From Tretioscincus oriximinensis (lineage: Eukaryota; Chordata; Lepidosauria; Squamata; Gymnophthalmidae), in NCBI GenBank assembly GCA_022410635.1, contig JAJVDF010000781.1:57089-121088 (forward strand): 64,000 nucleotides of DNA, given 5' to 3'. The notes below the pieces were generated by a model. The model worked only from the letters and a program-made list of their open reading frames with translations, did no database searches and was not told the DNA's origin. A program made the position numbers and the translations under genes. Within the stretch, counting starts at the first letter, position 1. Each line of letters begins with the position of its first letter. Shown piece after piece: positions 33,128 through 44,168 of the stretch.

Positions 33128-33776
33128 ATGGTGCACTTTGGTGTCTCTTTATAAAACTGTGGTGAGGCCACATTTGGAATGCTGCGTACAATTCTGGTTA
33201 CCACATCTCACAAAGGATATTGTAGAAGGTGCAATAAAGGTCAACAAGAATGATTAAGGGGCTGGGGCACCTCCCTTATGAAATCCGGCTGCAACGTCAG
33301 CCTCGAAAGATGGCGTTTGAGAGGTGATCTGATTTAAGTGTATAAAATCTTGCACGGGATGGATAAGGTGAAAAGAGAAAAATTGTGTGCCTGGTGTTGC
33401 TTGAAGCTGATGGGCAGAAGAGTGAGGACAGACAAGGGAAAGTACTTTTTCACTCAAAGCCTTTGGAATTTACTTCCAGAAGAGGTGGTGGCGGCTACCA
33501 GCCTGGAAAGCTTTAAGACAGGATTAGACAAGTTCATGGAAACCAAGAATATAAACAACTACTAAGTTGGAGGTCTTGATACTGCCTCCAAGATGGAGTA
33601 ATAGGCAGTATTCCTGAAATGCCATTTGCAGGGCNTCAAGAACAGTTGAAGATTTTGCCTTCTTCTGTTCCACACTGCCCAGATGCAATTGGTGGGCCTC
33701 TGTGTGAGATGGAATACTGGACTAGATGGGCTGTGGTCTGATTCAGCACGGCTCTTCTTATGTTCTTCCAGATAAC
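33128..33776 (+). mobile_element. CR1 LINE 3' fragment, broken
   Basis: Starts within the reverse-transcriptase C-terminal region (CTTTATAAAACTGTGGTGAG, CACATTTGGAATGCTGC) and has an internal deletion. The frame at 33338-33565 carries GRRVRTDKGKYFFTQ and LWNLLPEEVVAATSLESFK as in the copy at 38454-39197. Ends with CTGATTCAGCACGGCTCTTC and TTATGTTC. Confidence 0.88.
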
Positions 33777-33799
33777 TTTTTATTGGCATAATAGCATTA

Positions 33800-33862
33800 A
33801 CAGTATGTGCGTGTATGTGTGTGTCTGCACGTGTAAGTGTGTGTGCATGTGCGTGTGTGTTT
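33800..33862. repeat. (TG)n-rich microsatellite, interrupted
   Basis: Alternating TG with occasional C and A interruptions, between a CR1 end and a palindromic MITE. Confidence 0.8.
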
Positions 33863-33918
33863 TATGCCTGATGGTATACAGTCCTGCTATGTTAGAAGAG
33901 AGGGAAGATCCTGTTTTA

Positions 33919-34008
33919 AAATATACTGCTCAAAGCAATTAAGGAAATACTTTAACATAACATGTAATGTCAAAGTGTACCCTTAATTGTTTTGAGCATT
34001 ATATATTT
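33919..34008. mobile_element. Short palindromic MITE, copy 2
   Basis: Left end AAATATACTGCTCAAAGCAA and right end TTGTTTTGAGCATTATATAT form an almost full-length palindrome with a short centre. Same family as 6592-6676. Confidence 0.72.
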
Positions 34009-35844
34009 CACTCTTTTTAGTATAGAGAGAGACCTACCTTGGGACTTTTAATTAAATAGATAAACTTTTAAATCACAAGCTTACCCTGTTGACTCCTTTC
34101 TCTCCTTATCAAATAGACTTCCATTTCTGAGATGAAACTAGAAGAGAGTTGGAGAGCAGAAATCAACAGCAAAGATATGTGGGAAGGATAGGCTTCTATT
34201 TCTCAATGGAAACTTACCTTTCTTTTAAATAGTTTCACACACCCCTGCTGTTACTTCCTTCCACCTCCTTCAGACTTTCATTTTGAAATGAAACAGCAGC
34301 AGGAGGAGAAAATTTGTTACTTGTTGGAATCTGTTTCTGACTTTAAACTCACAATTTACACCCTGTCTGGATTCAGCCTGAAATTGTTTGTTGCTATGAG
34401 CTGGAAGCCTTTTCAGGACCAGGGAGAGCTCAAGTGAATGCTTTTTCTTATAAGGTTGAGTTGACAGATGGGCATGACTATATCCAGATATGGGAAGTTA
34501 TTCAATATAAGATATTATTGTGAAATAACCTTCTAGTATTTGGCAGTCTATACAGAATACTGATACTGTATTCAGACTTTTTGGGAGGTTTGAAGCCTTG
34601 AAGATCAGCAGTAAAAATCTGGAATCTGACACTTACCTTTCAATGGGCTAATTGGCCAGGCACAAAAATGTAGTCAGCATAATGAGTGAACCTTTTAAAT
34701 GTCCATTTCGTATGGTGTTGTGACAACATGACTTCTGAATTCACATTAATTGTGTGCCCCTTTTTCCCTTCCCTAATCTCATTTCACTACAATGCAATAC
34801 CTCAACTTCTAATTGCTGATGCACTAGAAACCTTTCACAAATTACTCACAAGAAGACAGCACAGATGTCACATGAATTTCCTATTACAAATATGAACAAA
34901 CATGACTGGTAAATACAATCTAACATTCTGACCAATACAAATACAAAGTATTCAAAACAGCACATCCCACTGCTTGGTCATAAAACCATAACAGAACCCA
35001 TCAGTGTCTGCATAATGAGCCAAGTTCCCAATAATCTGCTATTTCTATTTCATTACTTTTTAATCCACAAAAGAAAATTTCAGAATATCCAGTCCAAAGG
35101 GGCATAACTCAAAGGATTTCAAAAGCACTTTGAGATAGTAGTTTGCACACCGCTATTGAATTATTTCTGCAGGCAATTATTGGATCAAACCAGGGTAATA
35201 TATGTAGACTATACCATAATCAGGTGATGGTTTTGTTGGACAGCAGATTCTGGGTCAGAAAATTGGAAAAGTTGTTTGTTTTCTAAAGGTGCCTTGGTGT
35301 TTGGGAGCAGCTTTTTAATAGACTTGTAATTATCATTATTAATTTAGTTCCATTGGACAGAAAGGGTGAAATTTGCTGACATTCTAAATTTTGTTATTTT
35401 AAAATATCTTAGTACCAAGTATTGTCCAAGAAACAATTCTACTGGCAAACATCAGCCTTGGCAACTCCTTTGAAATCCATAACACAAACATGACCCGCTA
35501 TTTAATTTTTGTCTTGATCTTTAAACAAAAATCTCTAGCTGCCATTTCTATTATTTTCTTAACACTTCTGAATACCAAAATGAAGAGGAGATTGGGGATT
35601 GGTGATATATGAGAAACCTTTTTTCACAATACCCTGAAAGCTAAGTTGCTGTCTTCTTTCATTCTTTCTTTCACTCTCTATCCTAACTTGTAGGAGACCA
35701 CAATCAACAAACTGCAGAGTAAAGTTGCATTCAGACTTCATGTATTTATTTCACTATAATTGAATATTCAAAATAAAGCAGCGGTCCCATCTCTTCATGA
35801 AAGACAGAAGGAAAAGGATTATATTTTATTGAACTCAGAGATTA
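34009..35844. other. Unassigned interval
   Basis: No gene or repeat recognised. CACTATAATTGAATATTC and AAAATAAAGCAG near 35750 weakly resemble MITE-like segments elsewhere in the window. Confidence 0.4.
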
Positions 35845-36560
35845 CTGGAGACTGTGGTTACAGCCATGAAACTAAAATATACTTGCCCCTTGGAAGGAAA
35901 ATATGACAAAACTAGACAGCACATTAAAAAACAGAGACATCACATTGCCAACAAAGGTATCTATAGTCAAAGTTATGGGGCTGTGGCCCAATTCACCTGA
36001 TTTATCGAAGAGATGGATTCCATGTTCCAAGTTGACATACAAAATTTGGAAGTTGTCTTAGTGTCCAACACAATCCTACAAATACTATATATCTTGAGCA
36101 GCTTCTGTATATAGCAATATTCATTGAAATTCCATATGGATGTCATGTATGGCTGTAAAAGGTGGAACATAAAAAAGCTGGGCTACAGAGAATTGGTGCT
36201 TTTTAAGTGCAGCACTGGAGAAGACTTTTGAGAGTACCTTGGACTGCAAAGAGATCAAATCCATCAATATTAAAGGAAATAAGCCCTGAAAGGTCAAATT
36301 CTGAAGCTGAATCTCAAATCCTTTGTCTATATAATGAGAAGGTGGGACTCACTGGAAAATACTCTGATGCTGGGAAAGATGGAAGGCAAAGAAGAAGGGG
36401 ATGGTCAAGAATGAGACGGACAAAATATCATGGAAGAAGCAAACATGAGCTTGGGAGGGCAAAGGGTCTGGTGTGCTGTCATTTATGGAATTATGAAGAA
36501 TTGAACACAACTGAGCAATTCAACTCCAGCAATAATTTTGGAATAAATCAATCCATATAG
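35845..36560 (+). mobile_element. Bov-B LINE, 3' part
   Basis: Starts with GATTACTGGAGACTGTGGTT and ACAGCCATGAAACTAAAAT, runs through CTAGACAGCACATTAAAAAA and CACATTGCCAACAAAGGTA, and resumes after an unmatched segment (about 35975-36130) with ATGGATGTCATGTATGGCTG. The frame at 36207-36560 encodes WRRLLRVPWTAKRSN and ILKEISPE, typical of the Bov-B ORF C-terminus, then KDGRQRRRGWSRMRR. Ends near AATTGAACACAACTGAGCAA. Disrupted and non-functional. Confidence 0.92.
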
Positions 36561-37199
36561 TGCTTTCTTGCAAAACATTCAAGTGAATAAGTAGGAAATA
36601 TCTGGATGCAGCCATATACACTACATCACTGAACAGACCAAGAATTTTCTCTTGTTTTGGTCTCACAGTTTTATATTTAAAAAATCCTAAACGGTGACAA
36701 GTAAACGTAGTGGCAAAGGAAGGTGTTTCATCTCTTGCAGAGAAAGAAGGGGGAAGGGACAAGCTATACAGAAACTAACTATCAAGTACTTAGCCCACCA
36801 CTGAGCAAATTAGATGAAGGGGCCAGAGAGAGAAATGATTACTTTAAAATCCCACAGCCTCCTGCCTGGCCCTGTAGCATAGAGATCCATCTCCATGACC
36901 TCACTCACCATGTGTGATACCCTCTGAGCCTCTAATTCCCAATGTGAACAGAACCTGCTGGGAGGAATTAGGCAGTACTGCAGAGACACAGCATGCTCTA
37001 AAGACATGGCATAAGCATCCAAAGCCCCCGGCAGGTTCTGCTGGATTAGCATGGGACCAGAGTTGCTCAGTGAGGAGGAAGGGGGGCTATGGGACATGCA
37101 AGAAAGTCATAAGAAGCATGCTATTTAAATATTTGATTATCCAATTACTTATTTATACTTCTATCCTGTCCTATATCTAAAGCTAGGGAGGATTGCTAA
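36561..37199. other. Unassigned interval with a SINE tail
   Basis: AATAAGTAGGAAATATCTGG and ATGCAGCC (36585-36615) resemble the MITE right ends at 22980 and 51075. ACTTATTTATACTTCTATCC (about 37145) is a SINE family 1 tail on the minus strand. No gene recognised. Confidence 0.45.
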
Positions 37200-37852
37200 C
37201 ACAAGGGAAGATAGAAAGTGGATTCAAAAACATCTAGACATGCTTGAACAGTAAGTGGACTGCAAGAAACAGAATAATATTTAACAGGGAGAAATGCAAT
37301 ATCCTGTGTCTGGGAGGAATCTGAGAGAGCAGCAACACGTGTGAAAAAGGTACCAGGATGCCGCAGTAGATGGCAGATTGAACATGAAGCAGTAATGTGA
37401 AGATTCTGCAAAAAAGGCAAACACAATCCTAGGATACACTAAGAGAAGCACTGCATCTAGAGCATGCAAAGTGACTGTCTCTCCCTGCTCTGCCTTGAGC
37501 ACTGTGTCCAATTCTGAACACCCTGATTTAAAAACTGGAACAAGTTCAAAGGAAGGCTATCAAGACAGTGACTGCTGGCAAATCATGCACTATGAGGAAC
37601 AGTTATAGGATCTAGAGGTGTTCAGCCTGCAAAAGAGAAAGATAAAGGGAGACCTACAACACTGGAAGGGCTGTTACAAGCTTACTCTCACTTGCCCAAG
37701 AAAGAAATGGAAGCAGTGGGGTGAAATGGCAAGGGAGGAAATACAGATTAACTATTTGAAGACATTTCATACAGTGAAGACAATCAACCAGTGGAATTGG
37801 ATACTATTAAAGATGATTACTTCACCTTCAATGGAGGTCTTTAAATAGAGCT
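37200..37852 (+). mobile_element. Decayed CR1 LINE 3' fragment
   Basis: Frame 37618-37848 keeps MFSLQKRKIKGDLQ, TVKTINQWN and TSPSMEVFK, the CR1 C-terminal blocks also seen at 4-348. Upstream sequence (AACAGGGAGAAATGCAATAT, CTGTGTCTGGGAGGAA) fits a more 5' part of ORF2. Many frame breaks. Confidence 0.8.
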
Positions 37853-37853
37853 T

Positions 37854-37869
37854 GGGGGGGGGGGGGGGG
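37854..37869. repeat. Run of 16 G
   Basis: Homopolymer between a CR1 fragment and an L2 fragment. The length may be inaccurate in the assembly. Confidence 0.8.
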
Positions 37870-38045
37870 AGGATTATTCCAAGGTCTGGGGGCCACTGCT
37901 GAGAAGGCCCTGTCCCAGATTGCTACCCCTTTGTTTTGAGAGTGGTGGTCCATCCAAGAGGGCCTCCCCTGCAGATCTCAAGACACAGACAAATTGATAT
38001 GGGAGGGGGCATTTCTTCAGGCATTCAACATTTAGTGTTTAATAA
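37870..38045 (-). mobile_element. L2-clade LINE fragment
   Basis: GGGGGCCACTGCTGAGAAGG, CCCTGTCCC, GAGAGTGGTGGTCCATCC and CTCAAGACACAGACAAATTG parallel the L2 reverse-transcriptase C-terminal region at 49500-49640 (GGGGCCACTACCGAGAAGGC). Minus orientation. Confidence 0.75.
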
Positions 38046-38407
38046 ATTAAGGTTAACATCATGAACTGAGCTTGTTAGCAAAAGGCCACCCAAAGGCAAG
38101 AAAGAGGGCTAGTAGTATTGACTGCAAATTCCAAAACAACTGTAAAATTCATATTTTACACTGGGCAGGGCACTAATTCTGGCCAACAGCAACTTGATTA
38201 ATATAGTTAAAAATGCATGAAACCAACTCTAATTTATTGACTTCTCCACAGACATGGGAATCATTTATTTCATAATTTAAAAAGTTCAAAGATGCCAAAT
38301 CAGAAAGTATCACCAGAAAAAGGCATTGGCAAATATTTGAAAGCAGATAAATTAACTTGAAACCTTACGTAAATCTCACAGATTACCTTAACTAGGTTTC
38401 CTTTATC

Positions 38408-39407
38408 TAATCCTTTAACTGAAAATGATTGTAAGGCACTCCAGAGTGATTTATTGAAATTGGGTGAGTGGGCATCAAAGTGGCAAATGCACTTCAACTT
38501 AAGCAAGTGCAAGGTCATGCATATTGGGGCAAAGAACCCAAAATACTCCTACCACCTGATGGGAACCAAGCTTTCTGTGACCGAGCAAGAAAAGGATCTT
38601 GGGGTGTTAGTGGACAATTCTATGAAAATGTCAACCCAGTGTGCAGCAGCAGCAAAAAAGGCAAATTCTATGTTGGGGATAATTAGGAAAGGAATCGAAA
38701 ACAAGTCAGCAAATGTTGTTTTGCCTCTTTATAAATCTGTGGTGAGGCCACTTTTGGAATACTGTGTTCAATTCTGGTCACCACATCTCAAGAGAGATAT
38801 TTTGGAACTGGAGAAGGTGCAGAAAAGGGCAACAAAAATGATCAAGGGTCTGGAGCACCTCCCTTATGAAGTAAGGCTGCAATGCTTGGGCCTCTTCAGC
38901 CTTGAAAGGAGACGTTTGAGGGGTGATCTGATTGAAGTGTACAAAATCATGCATGGGATCGACAGGGTGAATAGAGAAAAAATGTTTTCTCCATCACACA
39001 ACACAAGGACCAGAGGGCACTCCTTAAAACTGTTGGGTAGAAAAGTGAGAACAGACAAAGGAAAGTATTTTTTCACCCAGAGGGTCATCGGCCTGTGGAA
39101 TTTACTTCCTGAAGAGGTAGTGGTAGCTAACAGCTTGGATAGTTTCAAGACAGGACTAGATAGGTTTATGGACACCAAGGGTATAAATGGATACTAGGAT
39201 GGATGTCTGGATGTTGCCTCTGGGATGGAGCAACAGGCAGGACTCCTGAAATACCATTTGCAGGGAGTCATGAACAGGTGCATATTTTGCTTTCCTCTGT
39301 TCGGACTGCCCAGGTGCATCTGGTGGGCCTCTGTGTGACACAGAATGCAGGACTTGATGGGCTGTGACCTGATCCAGTATGGCTCTTCTTATGTTCTTAT
39401 GTTCTAA
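38408..39407 (+). mobile_element. CR1 LINE, 5'-truncated, with 247-codon open RT C-terminal frame
   Basis: The frame 38454-39197 covers the end of the reverse-transcriptase domain and the C-terminal region of CR1 ORF2. It has WASKWQMHFNLSKCKVMHIG, then EKDLGVLVDNSM, then VVRPLLEYCVQFWSP, LEKVQKRATKMIKGLEHLPY, and FSLERRRLRGDLIEVYK, and ends TKGINGY. The catalytic FADD-type box would lie upstream and is missing. A 3' UTR of about 200 bp follows and ends TTCTTATGTTCTTATGTTCT, the CR1-type octamer tail. The element is 5'-truncated, as is typical of target-primed insertion, so it is not active. The open frame suggests a young copy. Confidence 0.95.
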
Positions 39408-39752
39408 CTGCTCCATTATTCACAAATCTTGTTGATGGAAACTTAGGCTTGCTTGCATACTTAACAAATGAAAAACCTCTCTTATTTTTTGTGTGTTGGA
39501 CTTACTGTACCAATGGAAATATCTAATATGTGTATATGTGTACAAACAAAAAGTCTCAAATGTTACTGATAATGTGGCACCAAGCCTGGACATCAACTTG
39601 CAACACACAAATAAACCTTATACAAACTAACAATAAGAGAAAAAAATGAGCTGACGCAACACAGGGGATCACAGATTTTTTTTTCTAAAAAACTTCTCGA
39701 CATTTGGCATTTGAGTCACAAAAAAACCCAACCTATCTAGGTCAATTCTAGA

Positions 39753-40210
39753 TAGCTGTCAAAAAGGACTGCGCTGTGCTGTCAGGCTGCATCCACAGGG
39801 AGCCAATCTGTTCCTTGAAATAGGAGCCTGCCAATCCATCAAGCCTGCCATAGTCTACACTAGCATGTGGTTGGCAGGCCCTTATTCCGAGTAACAGATT
39901 GGCTCCTTGTGGATGCAGCCTATCAGTGCAGTGCAGTCCTCTTTGACAGCTACTGCTGCATCCTCGCTTTAACCTCTCTTGCCTTTTGTGCACATCCTGG
40001 AAGACAGGCGATGGCCGTGAGAGGACAGAGGTTCACCACAAGAAGCCAGAAGTTCTCCGGAATTATGCCTGAGTATTCCAGCAATAGTTTATTCTGAGAT
40101 AAATGGCATTTATTGTGAGACTACTGCTGGAAGACACTTAACACGTGTGCCAGACCCTCCCTCATCTCGCCCCAATTGAGTAAGAAAATAGCTGTGTGAA
40201 CACAGCCTAA
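39753..40210. mobile_element. Foldback MITE related to 31398-32192
   Basis: Arms of 82 bp at 39753-39834 and 39871-39952 are inverted repeats around a 36-bp loop. They begin TAGCTGTCAAAAAGGACTGC and end CTTTGACAGCTA. The right part (about 40075-40207) is homologous to the right end of the element at 31398-32192: CCAGCAATAGTTTATT, ACTTAACACGTGTG and GCTGTGTGAACACAGCC followed by TAA. The left terminus of the whole element is not resolved. Confidence 0.72.
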
Positions 40211-40839
40211 GTTAGAGAAATAAGACTGTAATTAAATCCAGCAATGTTTCATCATAAAAATCCAATATTCCAAATTTTCATTATTGCAGATTATTGCAAT
40301 ATTAAAATTGAAATCACATATTATTGTGAGTCCAGATGCTGATGGGTTAATTTAACAATATTATGGCTGGGTGGTGGGTTGTAATGCTGGATTGGATTAG
40401 CCAATCAGTTAACTATAAAACAAGACAAATTCAAGATTTTACAGATTATGTTGTTTGAGATTTCAAATCTCACTAGAAGTCTTTTATATTAGTGTTCTAT
40501 ACAGATAACCAGATCTATTTCTACATTAAAGTTATTCCGCAATAGTATTTTATAGTGGGAAAACTTTCCCATGATTGGATGCAGCTTGAGCATGGCTTCC
40601 AACTGTGTGAATTACCGAGGACAATTGAAGATTTAGGTGCTATGTGTTGTTACTATATGGAACCACAATTAAAGGTACTACATCTGGAAGGGAAAAAAGC
40701 TATCAAAACTACTATCCACATTTCCATTAACAGCAAATTAGATTATAAATTACATCCGGTATGTAATGTACAAGGACAGATAAGAAGGGAAGGTAAATTC
40801 CTGATGAAGAATTGTAGCATTAGATAAAACCCATGGAAA
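40211..40839. other. Unassigned interval
   Basis: A 90-codon frame at 40555-40827 has no recognisable domain. No repeat recognised. Confidence 0.35.
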
Positions 40840-41453
40840 ATAAATACAGAAGAGCAAATGATGCTCTCAAATCATAGGCATTAATTAAAGCATTGATACA
40901 GATTGGAAACTGAGATCAGGACAGCAATACAAAGTATATTACTATTCACAGACTACTGAAAAGTATCAATCTGGAAAAGCATCTTAAATTTGTTTACTTG
41001 GAATAGTCAGACTGCCTTCTAGATCAAAAATTAAGAAATAATTGTTAAAAAGTTAATTTTCTGAGGGATTCTAATTTGGACACTATCAATGGTACAACTT
41101 CCTGGATTAAGACATACTTAAATATTTAGAAAGTTCAGGTAAGATTTGGGAATTTAAAAAACTGAATAAAAGAATATTATTGAGAAGTAAAATAGGAAAC
41201 ATTTATATTTCTATAGTTCCTAAAATAAAAAGAAACCACACATGTTTGAAAGTTGCTATAAATATTGTAATTTGAAAATGAATGTATTTAATTCTATTGT
41301 TATTTAATTTTCTTTTACTAAGAGATGTTTTAACAATTTCAAGTTGATTGTACGATATTGAGATAAATGATGTTTATGTAATATTGTACATACGGATTGT
41401 TAATTGTATGTTGGTGGTATTATAAACATTATTAAATAAAAATAAGAAAAAAA
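40840..41453 (+). mobile_element. Possible LINE 3' UTR with A-rich tail
   Basis: AT-rich sequence ending ATTAAATAAAAATAAGAAAA (about 41431-41453), an AATAAA signal followed by an A-rich tail as in L1 3' ends. No coding blocks were recognised, so the family is uncertain. Confidence 0.35.
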
Positions 41454-42009
41454 GTTTGCATTCACATACCAGATAGCAGTGACTGAATGCTGGATTTGCA
41501 GATGACCGCACGGCCTTTAAAAGCATTGTGAGCTGTAACCAGTCTCCAGCAGATTAGTATGCTGACACATTTGGAAATGATAAAAACACATGTAATCCCA
41601 GCTTATGCACCCATGGTACACAGATGGGTAAACAATGCTTTTTATTGACAGCTGCAAGAGATCCTAGATTCAATGTTGTATAGAGATTTGCTCCTAATCG
41701 CTGTTAATGCAAATGGGAAGCAATTGGCAAAAACAGGATCATGTCCTGGGCAAAATTGACACTGAAAGATGTTCTGTTTCTACTGCAACTACTTTGCAGT
41801 AACAGATAAACTACGTAGTTTTCCTCCACCCACTAAAACACCAGTTATTTTAGTATACAAAGGTTACCAAAGATTAATTGGCCCTTGCTTACTTCTGATC
41901 ATGGGAGGTTCTGCTGATCATCTCAGTTCATCAAGACCTACAACTTCAATTGGAACAAATCTATAAAAAAATCCAACCTCACAAATGGACAAACGTCAAA
42001 GCTCTGCTC
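41454..42009. other. Unassigned interval
   Basis: No gene or repeat recognised. Confidence 0.4.
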
Positions 42010-42335
42010 ACAAGCAGATTTAAGAAGAAGAAGAAAAAGAACTTGGCTCTTATACCCCGCTTTTCTCACCTTTTCAAAGAGACTCAAAGTGGCTTACAAG
42101 GGTATTTTGCCTGAAGGCTCACATTCTATTTTCCCCACCAGGCTATGTTCGTTCCCATGTATCTACTTGCAGTCAGTTGCAATTTCTTGCAATTCATGCT
42201 TTCGAATAGCTGGGTTGACTAGAGCTACAGGTTAGTGGAAGGTGCTCACCCCTCCCCACGTCCCACACAGGGCTTCGAAACCCCATCTCCCAGGAGAGAG
42301 ACGAATTCCTAAGGGACTGAGCTATCTGTGCCTAA
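42010..42335 (-). mobile_element. tRNA-derived SINE, family 2
   Basis: On the minus strand: A-box-like TAGCTCAGTCCCTTAGGA, B-box-like GGGGTTTCGAAGCCCTG, then CTATTCGAAAGCATGAATTG, GCAAGAAATTGCAACTGACT, GAATGTGAGCCTTCAGGC, and the tail CACTTTGAGTCTCTTTG, AAAAGCGGGGTATAAGAG. The same layout occurs at 63725-64000. Confidence 0.85.
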
Positions 42336-42988
42336 TTTAAGAGGTCATTGTGCCCTTAGTAAGGCTCTGGGCTTTCTTAATGCAGAATTGTACAGAAAGT
42401 AAGTTTGTATATCATTAGTGTAAGTCCCCTTTTAAAAAGAATGTAGGTTTCTGGGATTTGTAGTATAGGATTCTGATAGGCTTCCTTTAGTCCCCTCCCC
42501 CCTTTCTTCTTCTCCATGTGGTCCTTTGTTCAGTAGCCAGCCAGCCACCAAGGAATCAGGATGCATAAAACAGCACAGTCTTCTTACGAAGTTAACATCA
42601 GAAGTCAAACAACCAAACAGGCAAGGTTGAAACCATAGATCAGAAGCTGGGACCTGCAGACTAGACTTCAATCCCAAAGATCTGTAAGTTATTTTGGAAT
42701 TGTTTCTGAATAAATTTTGCTTCATTAAGACTACCTGGTCTGACTTCGTTAAGACTTTCCAGAATGTCCAGTTATTTTGGGCTACACGTGGATGGGATGG
42801 AATAATTATACATGACCCCTAAAGCTGCCAGCTGAATGTCTTCACAAAGTCCAATAATCGTACATATAGTATTTATATCCTACAAATCTGGTGGTTCCTC
42901 CCAATTGCTAAACATTTGTGCTTGACAGGTAACTCAGTAAGTGGAATACGAGATAATAAGTTATCCACCACTGCATTTCACTGGAATT
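42336..42988. other. Unassigned interval
   Basis: No gene or repeat recognised; a CCCTCCCC-rich patch lies near 42490-42520. Confidence 0.4.
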
Positions 42989-43372
42989 TGTCAAACAAAG
43001 GCTAGAGAAACATGTTTCTGGAATGGTTTAGAGCAGCGTGGTCCAACCCGTGGCCCACGGGTTGCATGAGAGCTGCCAAGCCATTTTTGAGGCCTGCAAA
43101 GTGGCCAGCCAGCCACCTCGCACTCCACAGGGGATCACCCGCCAGGGCTGCTGCACGCCTCACACCAGGACTGCCTGGCAACACAAGGCGGGGCCCACCT
43201 GGGGTTGTCTCATGTTGCCCACTGGGGCTGCCTCATGCCACCCACCGGGGCTGCCTCGCGCTGCCTGCCAGGGGCCCACTCAGGGCCCCTCGCATCACTC
43301 AGCAGGGCTGTCTCGCATTTTTCGCCGGGGTCGCCTTGATGGGCCCCTGCCATGCCCAGAGCAGCGCCGGAT

Positions 43373-43490
43373 TCTGGTGGCAGCAGCCTCCATGTTTTGC
43401 CACTCTGGGCTGTAGCTGCAAGAGCTTCCTGCAAGGGTTTCCTGCAGCTGCTGTCCAGGGTGACAAAACGTGGAGGCTGCTGCCACCAGA
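43373..43490. repeat. Foldback inside the hAT element (51-bp arms, 16-bp loop)
   Basis: TCTGGTGGCAGCAGCCTCCA starts the left arm (43373-43423). The right arm (43440-43490) ends TGGAGGCTGCTGCCACCAGA. The inner parts carry several mismatches. Confidence 0.85.
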
Positions 43491-43551
43491 GCCAGTGTCA
43501 GAAACTCCTGCTGGGTTTGCAGTTCAAGGAGCAAGCCACGAGGTAGGTTAC

Positions 43552-44168
43552 CTTCCTTTCTCTTTCTTTCTTTTCTTTTTGTCCTGTCTCTTTCTTTCCT
43601 TCTTTATTTCTATCCCCCTTTTCCTTTTTTCTCCTTCCCAGTTCCTTCTTTTTTTCTTCCTCCGTCTACCTCCCCTTCGGGCCTTCCTTCCCTCCTTGCT
43701 TCATATTTTCCCCATTTAATCTGGCTTGAATTATGCATTTTAAAAAATGGTTTCTGCTGAGCATATGTCTTTCATATATATAAAAAATCACTAATGTGGG
43801 TTGAGTTCTCGATTTAATTTGTGGTGTGTTTAGAGTGCGAATAACAAAATTATTAGCCTAGTTTTTATTTATTTTACTCCTTATGTGGTTTTTAATTTTC
43901 TGTGCCTGTTCTTTCTTCCCTTTCTTCTTTTTCTTTATGTCCTTTCTCTTTCCTTCATTCCTTATTTCTATCCTACTTTTCCTTTTTTCCTACTTCCCCT
44001 TCCCTTTTTCCTTCCTCTCTCTAACTCCCCTTTAGGCCTTCCTTGCTTGCTTGCTTCATATTTTCCCCATTTAATCTGGCTTGAATTCTGCATTTTTAAA
44101 AATGGTTTCTGCTGAGCATATGTCTTTTATATATATAAAAAAACACTTCTAATGTGGGTTGAGTTCTA
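43552..44168 (+). repeat. Direct duplication, two units at 355-bp offset
   Basis: Unit 1 is about 43552-43809 and unit 2 about 43907-44168. Each has a CT-rich stretch, then TTCCCCATTTAATCTGGC, GGTTTCTGCTGAGCATATGT and AATGTGGGTTGAGTTCT. They are separated by about 95 bp of unshared sequence. Confidence 0.85.

Noticed and set aside
43012..43719. 235-codon ORF as a candidate protein
   Set aside because: It lies inside the hAT element and runs through repeated GGGGCTGCC phrases and CT-rich low complexity.
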